DNA from: Sulfitobacter litoralis
Lineage (GTDB): Bacteria > Pseudomonadota > Alphaproteobacteria > Rhodobacterales > Rhodobacteraceae
DNA: 64,000 nucleotides
Direction of reading: 5' to 3'
NCBI RefSeq assembly: GCF_900103185.1
Contig: NZ_FNJD01000009.1
Coordinates: 1 to 64,000 of the forward strand
Below are positions 1 to 7,475 of this stretch, piece after piece. The stretch's first letter is position 1; the number at the start of each line of letters is the position of its first letter. The notes beneath the pieces were generated by a model, which saw nothing but the letters and a program-made list of their open reading frames with translations, did not search any database and was not told where the DNA came from. A program made the position numbers and the translations under genes.

Positions 1-321
1 GAGGAAAGTGATCTGGCCAAGCGCTATCCGGCCATCGCACCGAGCTGGCGCAGAGCCTGGAACGAGGTGATCCCGTTTCTCGACTACCCGCCCGAAGTGC
101 GCCGACTTATTTACACGACGAATGCCATAGAAGCTTTGAACTCGAAAATCCGGCGTGCGGTGCGAACCCGCGGCCACTTCCCGAGCGATGAAGCGGCGGC
201 GAAGTTGATCTACTTGGCCCTCAATGCTACTTCCGTCGAGTGGAAGCGATCTGTGCGTGAATGGCACCGCGTTAAAAGCCAACTCGCCATTATGTTCGAA
301 GAACGCTTTCCCATGGCTTAA
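1..321 (+). CDS. IS256-family transposase, C-terminal part (5' cut by window edge)
   Basis: The frame is open from base 1 to the TAA at 319-321, so only the last 106 residues are visible. They carry the C-terminal signature of the IS256/mutator DDE transposases: the stretch TTNAIEALNSKIRRAVRTRG followed by the family's closing segment on W-x-x-x-x-x-W spacing (EWKRSVREWHRVKSQLAI). The family moves DNA by cut- or copy-and-paste with a DDE triad; the conserved Glu-containing region lies just upstream and partly outside the window. The end of the element is the inverted repeat read at about 335-357. Whether the transposase is complete cannot be judged from this window. Confidence 0.9.
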   Translation, partial: EESDLAKRYPAIAPSWRRAWNEVIPFLDYPPEVRRLIYTTNAIEALNSKIRRAVRTRGHFPSDEAAAKLIYLALNATSVEWKRSVREWHRVKSQLAIMFEERFPMA

Positions 322-334
322 CTAAAGGCGCCAG

Positions 335-357
335 GGCACAAAATTACGCACACTCCC
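335..357. repeat. Right terminal inverted repeat of the IS256-type element
   Basis: The complement reads GGGAGTGTGCGTAATTTTGT, which is the usual terminal repeat style of IS256 elements (GGNAGTGTGTGTAATTTTG). It lies 14 bases after the transposase stop and immediately before sequence that reads as a host protein, so it marks the IS/host junction at about 357/358. The partner repeat and the target duplication are outside the window. Confidence 0.65.
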
Positions 358-791
358 CGCTGACCGACAATCGTCAAGAGGCTGACGACTACAGGTACCA
401 TGATGTATTTCATCTCGCCTTCGCTGGAATACTCGGGTGGTCACCCACCCTTCGTGCGCTGCTCCGCATAAAGCGCAAAAGCGATCCCGCGATCGACGAG
501 AACGAGGATGGCGCCCGAGCAAACATTATTGAAGAGGGTATTTCGACATGGATCTTCAACCACGGCTTACGCCATGGCGCGTTCCAGAACGTTAAATCTC
601 TGGACTACGCGCTGTTGAAGGCTGTTCGCGAGCTCGTAACAGGATATGAGGTCGCGCAGCGCCCACTTTGGCAGTGGGAGCATGCTATTCTCGAAGGCTT
701 CCGAATATTTCGCGAATTGCGCGAGCATAGGAACGGCATCGTGACGATAGACTTGAACCAGCGCGAGATAACCTTTGAGAGGACCACATGA
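358..791 (+). pseudogene. MazG-type nucleotide pyrophosphohydrolase, C-terminal fragment cut by the IS256 element
   Basis: The frame reading to the TGA at 789-791 is open from the IS junction and gives about 143 residues with no start codon of its own near the front. It contains YRYHDVFHLAFAGILGWSPT, then an RIKRKSDPAIDENEDGARA segment and a WQWEHAILEGFRIFRELREH segment near the end. I recognise this as the C-terminal module that follows the MazG NTP-pyrophosphohydrolase domain in a group of bacterial proteins. The catalytic N-terminal half should lie on the far side of the IS, outside the window. The stop overlaps the ATG of the next gene (ATGA), so the two were probably translated together. 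The family assignment is from memory of the motif and is moderately sure. Confidence 0.6.
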
Positions 792-1474
792 CAGAGCGAT
801 CCGAACTTGTTGATGACTTCGTGGCCTTGGTCGCTGACCTTAGATTCGACAACGCCTTTAACCCCTATATCGACACATGCGTTGACTTCGATATGCCAGA
901 CGCAGCCGCAATTAGGCGAAGCAATCTGACTAAGGCCTTGGATGCAGCGCTCACAACAGGAGTCGAAAGTGTTTGGGTTGCGCGTGACCTCGGATATCGC
1001 GGAGGTCGGAGGACGGGCTTGGCGCTCACCGACGAAGCGCATCTGAACGCTCACGCAGCCCTATTGGGGGCAGAGGACCTCAGACGTTCAACTCGGGGGC
1101 CAGCCGTTGCGGAGCGCACCGCTACAGTAATCTGGCGGATGCTGATGCAAATCGGAAAGCCGGTTTTCCTATGGAACGTGTTCCCGCTGCACCCTCACGA
1201 GCCCGGGCACCCGATGACCAATAGATCCCATACCCGCGCAGAACGGCAGGCGTGCCGACACATCATGGTCACGCTGTTAGATTTGCTGGCTCCCAAAGCG
1301 GTTTTGGCCATTGGCCGAGACGCCGAAGCCGCGATGGCAGATCTCGACATCGTGGCAAAGCAAGTGCGTCACCCCAGCTACGGTGGCCAGCCGGAATTTA
1401 TCGATGGTGTGTCAGCGCACTACGGCTTGCCAAAGCGCGAGCCTAAGCACGAGACATTACCTCTTTTCGGATAA
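788..1474 (+). CDS. Uracil-DNA glycosylase superfamily protein
   Basis: The 228-residue protein has the layout of a divergent uracil-DNA glycosylase: an N-terminal WVARDLGYRGGRRTGLALTD segment (residues about 61-80) in the position of the water-activating loop, a hydrophobic strand FLWNVFPLHPHEPG in the middle, a strand AVLAIGRDAE, and a late HPS motif (RHPSYGG) that in the fold contacts the DNA backbone and minor groove. Glycosylases of this fold excise uracil or other damaged bases. Its ATG overlaps the stop of the MazG-type fragment, so it is the second gene of that unit. A MazG-type pyrophosphohydrolase (nucleotide pool) coupled with a UDG-like enzyme (DNA) suggests a role in nucleotide hygiene or conflict with foreign DNA; that role is inference. 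Loss of its upstream partner may leave it poorly expressed. Confidence 0.7.
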   Translation: MTERSELVDDFVALVADLRFDNAFNPYIDTCVDFDMPDAAAIRRSNLTKALDAALTTGVESVWVARDLGYRGGRRTGLALTDEAHLNAHAALLGAEDLRRSTRGPAVAERTATVIWRMLMQIGKPVFLWNVFPLHPHEPGHPMTNRSHTRAERQACRHIMVTLLDLLAPKAVLAIGRDAEAAMADLDIVAKQVRHPSYGGQPEFIDGVSAHYGLPKREPKHETLPLFG

Positions 1475-1500
1475 GCCCAACAAACAGGCCCTCCCGAGGG

Positions 1501-2052
1501 TCATGATCTCAGCCACTTGGATAACTCAGTGGCTGTATTTTCCCTCTCGTCGAGCACCATCCATACAGGTTTTTCTTTGCCTTCGAGGTCCCCCCAGACG
1601 ATGCGATCGTAAAGTCCCAAGTATTCCCAACTGCTCCATGTAACGTCGGTCTGTGATTCGACCGTTGGCAAAACCGCCACTTTGCCGAGACCCTTGCCTT
1701 GATCCGCGATTCCCAGCTCCCACGGCACCCATCGGCTGTCCTTGCTGTTCTTCGAGGCGAGGAGGATGAACTTCCGAGACTGCTGAATTCGCTTCTTCAG
1801 CCCGATGGCGGTGTTCTTGCTGGTGTAAGGCGGCAATGCCGGATCTTTTTTGTCTATATAGACGTGGGCCCCATGGCCGGTCAGTAAACGAACCGCGCCG
1901 ATTACAAGCTCTTGGTCCTTGCTCGAGTGAGAAAGAAAGGTAGCCTCTTCTGGGCTTCGATCCTCCGCGGTCTTCCTGACAGAAGCCTGCTCGCTTTCGT
2001 TCAGGTTGGCGGCAAATCCAAGGAGATCGCTGCGCGTAGCCTACTCAATCAT
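1501..2052 (-). pseudogene. TIR-domain protein (third gene of the TIR/SLOG/TIR operon) with amber codon at position 4
   Basis: The minus frame from 2052 to the TGA at 1501 encodes a complete TIR domain. It shows the first strand FLSHSSKD (residues 39-46), the BB-loop region VYIDKKDPALPP (64-75), the strand KFILLASKNSKDSRW and the W-x-x-x-E motif WVPWE with the predicted catalytic Glu112. The only sensible start is the ATG at 2050-2052, which overlaps the stop of the SLOG gene. It is followed by Ile, Glu and then TAG at 2041-2043. Beyond the TAG no ATG, GTG or TTG occurs in frame until a TTG at 1834-1836, which would delete the first half of the domain. The TAG differs by one base from CAG. 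It is either a nonsense mutation, a read-through codon or a sequence error. TIR domains of this type usually cleave NAD or make signalling nucleotides. Confidence 0.7.
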
Positions 2053-2869
2053 AGCGAGCTCGTTGACTTAGCCTCAGCATCCCTCGAAGTATCAGCGCAA
2101 CGGCTTGATCAACATGAACTGTCCGCGCCAAGGTTCGAATTTCGTCGAACTCCAAGCCGTTGGCCAGGTCGTTTACGCCCCATGATGAAAACTGATTGCG
2201 GCCGAGCCAATTGATTGAATTTTTGACATCAGGCATCAGGCCCATATCCGACGCGATGTCGCGAGCACAGCCGCCGAACCCACCGAGCAAGTAAAGTGGC
2301 TGCTGAGCTTTTAGGGCAAACTCGGCCTCTTCGGCGATGCCGGGCATGCGGCCCTTGAACTGCGTCACTCGACCCCCAAGGGCGATCCTTGCGAAGGTCG
2401 CTTCGGTCTGCGCGTGTCGCATGGCGGTCAGGCTTGATGACCAATCCTCATCCGAGAAGGCAGTAGGGCTTAGGCCGATATCCGCGTCCTGAGCAATAAT
2501 TCTTCCTTCTCTGTCCAAACAATACAATTCGCCGATCCCCTCGAGGCCCTCACGTAGGTCTGAAAGATAAGTGCTGGATTTCATCGAATGGACCGGCCAC
2601 GGAAGGTAATTCGCGATCGCTGGCCTCACATCGCCAACATCTGCATCTCGGCGATGTCGCGTCACCAATTCAAACAGAAGTTTCGTGTAGCCGTTGTCGC
2701 GAAGATCTCCCCCGTAAATGAGACGTGCTCCCATCGCGAGCATGTGACGGGAAATTTCCGTCATCGCGTCACGAAGATGCTCCTCGGCAAGGCCGAGGAC
2801 CGCCAAGTCATCGCTTTCCGAGATCGAGATCGCGATAGCCATTTGGCTGAGCGGTTCGCGGTAACTCAT
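2045..2869 (-). CDS. SLOG-domain nucleotide-ligand sensor (middle gene of TIR/SLOG/TIR operon)
   Basis: The protein has 274 residues. Its N-terminal half is a Rossmann-like SLOG domain: a first strand AIAISISESDDL (11-22), a long helix ending in MLAMGARLIYGGDLR (43-57) with the glycine-rich GGD ligand loop, and a further YTKLLFELV helix. The C-terminal half (about 195-250) has a second glycine-rich stretch, PLYLLGGFGGCARDI, typical of these proteins. SLOG domains bind or process nucleotide-derived ligands and are known from comparative genomics to sit beside TIR effectors. The start at 2869 was chosen because ATG 2867-2869 overlaps the stop of the upstream TIR gene; a longer frame to 2896 adds residues with no support. 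Gene overlap on both sides implies coupled translation. No catalytic residues can be assigned. Confidence 0.75.
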   Translation of the reverse strand: MSYREPLSQMAIAISISESDDLAVLGLAEEHLRDAMTEISRHMLAMGARLIYGGDLRDNGYTKLLFELVTRHRRDADVGDVRPAIANYLPWPVHSMKSSTYLSDLREGLEGIGELYCLDREGRIIAQDADIGLSPTAFSDEDWSSSLTAMRHAQTEATFARIALGGRVTQFKGRMPGIAEEAEFALKAQQPLYLLGGFGGCARDIASDMGLMPDVKNSINWLGRNQFSSWGVNDLANGLEFDEIRTLARTVHVDQAVALILRGMLRLSQRARYD

Positions 2870-4056
2870 GTTTGGACTCCCGACTGGGCAATCCATTCAG
2901 TGATGCTGCGCAGCTTGACCAAGGGCGCGATGATCTCGAATAGGCGCTGCTCTTCTGACCCGATCGGCGGATCGGGGTAAACAAGTGTAACTTCCGACTG
3001 AGCGTCACAATTAAGGCCGGCAAGAGATATCAGTTCCGGAGGCCTCGGCAGGAATACTGCTTCTTCAATGCCATCCCGCCGTACTGTCTCTAAACGGCAG
3101 CGCCATAGGAAGTCCTTCAGTACTTCGTCCAACAGTCTGCCAACGATATTGTCGATACGATCCATTAGGTTGGGTTCCATGCGGACCAACGGCACATTGC
3201 CCATATACGGAAAGCCGCGCTCGTCCGCGTCCTGGATACAGTTGGCAACAACAAGGGGAACGTTGTATCGCTTCGCCTCGATTATCTCTCGGCGGCACCA
3301 CTCCCTTGAGGAAAAGCTGTCTGTGTGGATTGCTACGACTGCGCTGACGCGGACCTGCGCCAGCAGGACACGGTCAAACCGCGTGCCGGTGGGAATGTCT
3401 TTCACGTCGAAGAAACTGCCAAGTCCTTGGGCGTCATACAGCGCTTCGCGCACCGCCTTGGCGATGCGCTCACCGTCCCCATCATGCTTAGAGTGGCTGA
3501 GAAATATCTGCACCTTTTGCAGGTACCCAAGCAGCTCTTCGTCTTCCGTCAACGGTCGGCGGAGGCATTCTAAGTAGGAGCGGAGCATCCGGCTGAACTG
3601 ATACGTCAGATCTGTGGTCAGTTTTTGCAATTTTATCTGTGGGTCCTGAATGTCACTCCAGCGATCCCAACGAACAGCCTGTTCAGAAACTCCAGATTTG
3701 GTAAGCGATGCGTCCATGGCGACCGGAAAAACCATCGACCGCATTCCGCAGTTCTCGCTCGATAAGCTGACAGCCTCCAGCCATTCCATGTATTCGTCGG
3801 ATTTTGAGAACTCATCGTCGAACAGAACCACTACTGCGGACGTTTCACCCTCTTCAAAGTCGATGCTCAGCGGTGCGCCGGTGGCAGGGTCGGAGGCGTA
3901 GCGATAGATGACGCTTAGGCCCGCACCCCCTGCAATGTTGCCGAAGTGCTCACGTCGATAATGGTCAAACAAATGTTTCGCAATTTCTTTTCCACGTTGG
4001 AAAGCAGGATGCCAGGCTATGTAAACGACCAAAAAAGGGCGGGTTTGGAGCGGCAT
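2866..4056 (-). CDS. Tandem TIR-fold protein (first gene of TIR/SLOG/TIR operon)
   Basis: The protein has 396 residues. The N-terminal ~130 residues (FLVVYIAWHPAFQRGKEIA, then AVVVLFDDEFSKSDEYMEWL) look like a divergent TIR-like flavodoxin fold used as a sensor or assembly domain. A linker helix follows. Residues about 182-300 are a canonical TIR domain: QIFLSHSKHDGDGERIA, FFDVKDIPTGTRF as the BB loop, and SSREWCRRE with the predicted catalytic Glu257. The remaining 100 residues have no recognised fold. Such TIR enzymes hydrolyse NAD or cyclise ADP-ribose in antiphage signalling. It is the promoter-proximal gene; its TGA overlaps the ATG of the SLOG gene. The role in defence is inferred from domain content and from the accessory neighbourhood. 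Confidence 0.8.
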   Translation of the reverse strand: MPLQTRPFLVVYIAWHPAFQRGKEIAKHLFDHYRREHFGNIAGGAGLSVIYRYASDPATGAPLSIDFEEGETSAVVVLFDDEFSKSDEYMEWLEAVSLSSENCGMRSMVFPVAMDASLTKSGVSEQAVRWDRWSDIQDPQIKLQKLTTDLTYQFSRMLRSYLECLRRPLTEDEELLGYLQKVQIFLSHSKHDGDGERIAKAVREALYDAQGLGSFFDVKDIPTGTRFDRVLLAQVRVSAVVAIHTDSFSSREWCRREIIEAKRYNVPLVVANCIQDADERGFPYMGNVPLVRMEPNLMDRIDNIVGRLLDEVLKDFLWRCRLETVRRDGIEEAVFLPRPPELISLAGLNCDAQSEVTLVYPDPPIGSEEQRLFEIIAPLVKLRSITEWIAQSGVQT

Positions 4057-4234
4057 TCAACTATTCTCACGTGTTTTGGCATTTACGGGGATGCAAGCCG
4101 TCCTTCATGGACGGTTTCGAAGAAATAGCAGCCTCGATAGGCTTTTTTCTAATCAACACAAATTAACCCGAATAGTCAAAGGTTGGCGTCAGAAACCATA
4201 ACGACATCGAACCGATCTTGCGATCATATGGAAG
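4057..4234. other. Intergenic leader of the TIR operon
   Basis: This 178-base, AT-rich gap lies between the TIR operon and the unrecognised gene upstream on the same strand. It should contain the operon promoter or be transcribed through from upstream. I see no clear hairpin terminator and no convincing -35/-10 pair. Confidence 0.4.
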
Positions 4235-4387
4235 CTACGTGAAGCACGGCATGTTGCGTTTTGAAAGATATAGAGTCCTGTAATCGTCGACGAACCGCAT
4301 GCCTACTACCTTGTCGAACGTCCGCATTAAGCATTCCCGCATTGCAGCATCTTTAACCTTTGAAGGGCGGTTCTGGGCCTTTGCCAT
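4235..4387 (-). CDS. Small hypothetical protein downstream of the 187-residue gene
   Basis: A 50-residue frame can start at the ATG at 4385-4387, five bases after the stop of the upstream gene; a TTG at 4427-4429 would give 64 residues with a 38-base overlap. The protein (ending in RFVDDYRTLYLSKRNMPCFT) has a natural-looking composition but matches nothing I know. No ribosome binding site stands out. It could be real, or the tail of the 187-residue protein displaced by a frameshift, although that protein already has a plausible end. Confidence 0.35.
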   Translation of the reverse strand: MAKAQNRPSKVKDAAMRECLMRTFDKVVGMRFVDDYRTLYLSKRNMPCFT

Positions 4388-4391
4388 CGTG

Positions 4392-4955
4392 TCAGCCGGT
4401 ATCGCTTTTTCTGGCCCACCAACGATCAAGAAGTTCGTTGATGTTCAGCCCCAAACCAAAGAAATTTGGTTGCAGCATCACGACTTTGTTCGAAGCATCA
4501 AGCAAGTCGCCTGTGTCCTCGAACCTTTTCGCAAAATCATCGTTCTCGCCTCGAACAAACTGAGCAAGTGAATCAAAAAATTGATGCCAATTGCCAAAAT
4601 GGTTCTCGGCGTGTTTCAACGGGACAATCAACCTAAGGCTGTCCACCTTTAGATCGTCAGGATGATCATTTGTAATGAGAAGCGCTGGCAAAATCTTAGT
4701 GAAACTGCCATCGCTATTGCCATCCCCAAGATACTTCCGTGCAACAGAGGTTGTGAACGCCTTACTATCCGTACCCATCGCTACGACTGCGTTGTCCCCG
4801 ATCTCCCGCGCAATTTGCACGAAGTTACTCTGAATTACATCGTAGAGTGGATCGTGATACTGACCATTCACCACAAAGATGTAGAAATTGATGTTGTCGT
4901 CAACCGGCAGGTTGCTCAATTGATTTAGGACGTATCCCATTCTGTCTCCACCCAA
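4392..4955 (-). CDS. Unrecognised 187-residue protein upstream of the TIR operon
   Basis: I do not recognise the family. The protein is soluble, with no signal peptide or membrane segment. It shows a strand NINFYIFVVNG near residue 20, a helix, a second strand NAVVAMGTDS, an LPALLITNDHPDDL segment with a proline before a strand, and a C-terminal NFFGLGLNINELLDRWW. The alternation and the Pro-strand element recall a thioredoxin-like or Rossmann-like fold; this is a guess. A first ATG at 4953-4955 or the one five codons later (MGYVLNQ) could be the start. It is transcribed toward the TIR operon and is separated from it by a small frame and about 180 bases, so it may be a fourth component or an unrelated gene. 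Confidence 0.5.
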   Translation of the reverse strand: MGGDRMGYVLNQLSNLPVDDNINFYIFVVNGQYHDPLYDVIQSNFVQIAREIGDNAVVAMGTDSKAFTTSVARKYLGDGNSDGSFTKILPALLITNDHPDDLKVDSLRLIVPLKHAENHFGNWHQFFDSLAQFVRGENDDFAKRFEDTGDLLDASNKVVMLQPNFFGLGLNINELLDRWWARKSDTG

Positions 4956-6484
4956 ACTGTTGCTTCAGTAACATGACACGTTGAAGCGAGCCTGTTCAAG
5001 AAAGCAGGCGCTCAATGCAGTCGGACTAAACTACGAAAATGAAGGTCCGCTTTGGAGGCTGCTAATGCAGCATCCGGAATGAACGCTGGATGTCGGCAAT
5101 GAGCCGTTCGTGCGACTTTGCAAAGTACGCTATCTGCGCAAAGCTCCCGTTCGTGCAGACAGCAGCGAAAGTCTGGTTCCCGCCCCTTCTGCAGATATGT
5201 GGCGCCTCTACTGGCCCCAAACGCCTGGAAAAATCGACGCCTTAGCCTAAGTCGAACAATCTTTTCAGATCGATATGATTGGAGCGCGTCGCACTCATAA
5301 TAACGCCCAATCGCCCCCGAAGGTAGAGAACTCTCATTTCGAAAAACACATCATCAGCACTTCGTAGATGGGCCCTCGGGCAATACCTACGTCTGCATGT
5401 CACCTTGATCGGCAGCCATTGTTCAAGAAGGCGAAACCACAACGTGATCAGCTTTTCATCATATAATCAAATACTATGAGTACCTCTTTTCGCCGCATGG
5501 CTTGTAGGAATGGCGTTGGAAAGCGGGGTGTTCTTCACCCCAATAGACCGTAACTTGAATTCTTTCTTTGCCTATCATCTTATTCTGGCGGAGTTGATGG
5601 GTTCACCCCTGCTGTACGCCAATTCGGGAATTGGTTCCTGTCGAGACAATCAACTAAAGGTTGCTTTCTCGTCTCACCTCAGGGAACCGGTTGCGAAAAC
5701 CACAAACTTGAATGACCCCAAATAGCCAGCGATGTATCAGGCAACCAATTCATATTTCCTCGACATTTACGCAATTGATATGATGTAGAATGACAAGGAA
5801 ATCTGCCACCTGGAGGTTTCTTCTTGCCACTGACGAATAACTCTAATATATTGATATTAAATGATATTTCAACTATCTTTGATACTTTCTTCCACTATAC
5901 GGTGCCACTATCCTACTTCGCGGACCATACCAACTTACCACAGTAGTCTGGAGGCGGTTGGTTCTGCATTTCAGCACTGTAACCGTGATGATCTATGCCG
6001 CGAAGGCTCCCAGTCGCACTGAATAGTGCAAGCACCAAGCGGGTACCGTCGCACAGGTCAACATCGACCTGGACTCTGCCACGATGCACAGGGACGATCG
6101 CAAATTGGTGGGCCGAAGTCGTGGTAAGTTCACCCCGGACATTCATGGAGGGTTACGTTCGCAGACTGCCAATAAGTCTGCTCACGAGTGCCGGTCGTTT
6201 GATATTGAGGTAGTTGAGGACGCGGGCGGCTGGCATCTCAACGCTTTTGTCGATGAAAAGCCGGAAAAAGTGTACCGGGGGACGTGAGCCATTAAGTCCA
6301 GCAAGACGCTTACCTATCATAAAATCGGTAAACTGCGTAGGATAAGCGCCGCCCTAATCAAGCAGACGTCATCTTTGGAATCACGCACGCCAATATGTCG
6401 AAGTGCCCGCCCGTAATGTTATAGATTGCCGATAGCTGGCGTGAGGTATTGCGCCGAGGGACCCGCCGCCCCTTATTCTGAAAG
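4956..6484. other. Gene-poor stretch with possible gene remnants
   Basis: About 1.5 kb holds no frame I would call a gene. The segment near 5035-5220 (GTCCGCTTTGGAGGCTGCTA and following) has the look of the scrambled intergenic sequence that recurs in Rhodobacteraceae genomes. Near 5510-5725 a plus frame of 71 residues starts with ATG but has no family. Between 5913 and 6290 both strands have protein-like frames: a minus 77-residue frame (5913-6146), and a plus frame ending at 6287 with EVVEDAGGWHLNAFVDEKPE. At most one of these can be a decayed gene end. Base composition is more AT-rich than the core genes. Confidence 0.4.
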
Positions 6485-6534
6485 TGAACCGCCCCGGGTT
6501 TACCGGAGAGTAAAACTCTCCAAGGATGACCCTT

Positions 6535-6867
6535 ATGACACAACGCAAACATACCCCGTCTTACACGACTGAGTTCCGCGCGCGCGGCGTTCGGCTTTTC
6601 AATGAACAACGCTCGGAATATCGCAGTGAAAACGCTGCTTATCAGGCAATTGCACCCAAGCTGGGCTGTGCGCCAGATAGTCTACGGGGGTGGTGCCGTC
6701 AGTCTGATCGCGATGCTGGTGCCCATAACGGTCCCACCGGCGAGGAGAAGGCCCGGATCAAAGAGCTTGAGCGTGAGGTTCGGGAATTGCGCCAAGCAAA
6801 TGAGATACTGAAGAAGGCTTCCGCGTATTGTGCTCAGGCGGAACTCGACCGCCCGTTCAGGAAATGA
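6535..6867 (+). CDS. IS3-family transposase OrfA (helix-turn-helix)
   Basis: The 110-residue protein has the IS3 OrfA layout: an N-terminal FRARGVRLFNEQ helix, a helix-turn-helix around residues 40-60 (AIAPKLGCAPDSLRGWCRQ) and a leucine-rich coiled coil (KELEREVRELRQANEILKKA) that mediates OrfA-OrfAB pairing. It binds the terminal repeats and regulates transposition. The ATG at 6535 was preferred over 6526 because AAGGA at 6522-6526 lies at a good distance. It overlaps orfB, whose ATG at 6864 is in ATGA overlap with this stop; the usual -1 frameshift product OrfAB would be made upstream of there. It appears intact. Confidence 0.85.
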   Translation: MTQRKHTPSYTTEFRARGVRLFNEQRSEYRSENAAYQAIAPKLGCAPDSLRGWCRQSDRDAGAHNGPTGEEKARIKELEREVRELRQANEILKKASAYCAQAELDRPFRK

Positions 6868-7157
6868 TTTCATTCATTGAAGATTACCGCACAGACTTTG
6901 GTGTCGGGTCGATCTGCAAGATTTTGCGGATCGCACCATCGTCCTACTATACAAATTTGGCGATCAGACGAGACCCCCGGCTCGCCTCAAACAGGGCGCG
7001 CCAAGATGTAACGGACAGCGTGGAAATCCGGCGCGTTCACGATGAAAGTCGCGGCCGTTATGAAGCCAGAAAGGTCTGGCACCAGCTGCGCCGTGAGAGC
7101 AAGGACATCGCCCGATGCACTGTCGAACGCTTGATGAAAGTTATGGGATTACAGGGC

Positions 7158-7200
7158 CCCTCTCGGCAGAATTGCGGTGCAATTCGCCTGCCGGGCAATG
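7158..7200. repeat. Palindromic insert, copy 1 (43 bp), inside orfB
   Basis: The insert runs from CCCTCTCGGCAGAATTGC through the loop GGT to GCAATTCGCCTGCCGGG and CAATG. Arms CGGCAG/CTGCCG and AATTGC/GCAATT can pair into a hairpin. It splits codons that otherwise read GLQG-VVRG in the transposase. It has the same ends as the copy at 7435-7475, and in both cases the target is a C/G step. Confidence 0.8.
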
Positions 7201-7434
7201 GTTGTTCGCGGCAAGCCAGTCATCACGACGAACCCCGATGCCTCTCAGCCGTGTCCAGACGATAAAGTGAACCGCGAATTCAAAGCACAATCCCCAAACC
7301 AGCTCTGGGTCAGTGATTTCACTTATGTTTCCACATGGCAAGGCATGGTTTACGTCGCATTTGTTGTCGACGTCTTCTCTCGAAGGATCGTCGGTTGGCG
7401 GGTCTCAACATTGATGACAACAGCCTTTGTGCTC

Positions 7435-7475
7435 CCCTTTCGGCAGATTGCTTTGCAATCGCCTACCGGGCAATG
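7435..7475. repeat. Palindromic insert, copy 2 (41 bp), inside orfB
   Basis: It runs from CCCTTTCGGCAGATTGC through TTT to GCAATCGCCTACCGGG and CAATG. It matches copy 1 except for a stem shorter by one base pair, a different three-base loop and two point changes, one of which (CTGCCG to CTACCG) breaks a stem pair. The difference in the stem looks like compensated change (AATTGC/GCAATT against ATTGC/GCAAT). It ends in ATG exactly in frame with the downstream transposase part, as copy 1 does. Confidence 0.8.

Noticed and set aside
1485-1500. CCCTCCCGAGGG hairpin as terminator between the UDG and TIR genes
   Set aside because: Stem of only about five base pairs and no T run on either side; too weak to call.
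2229-2444. 71-residue minus frame inside the SLOG gene
   Set aside because: It lies entirely in another frame of a gene with strong domain support.
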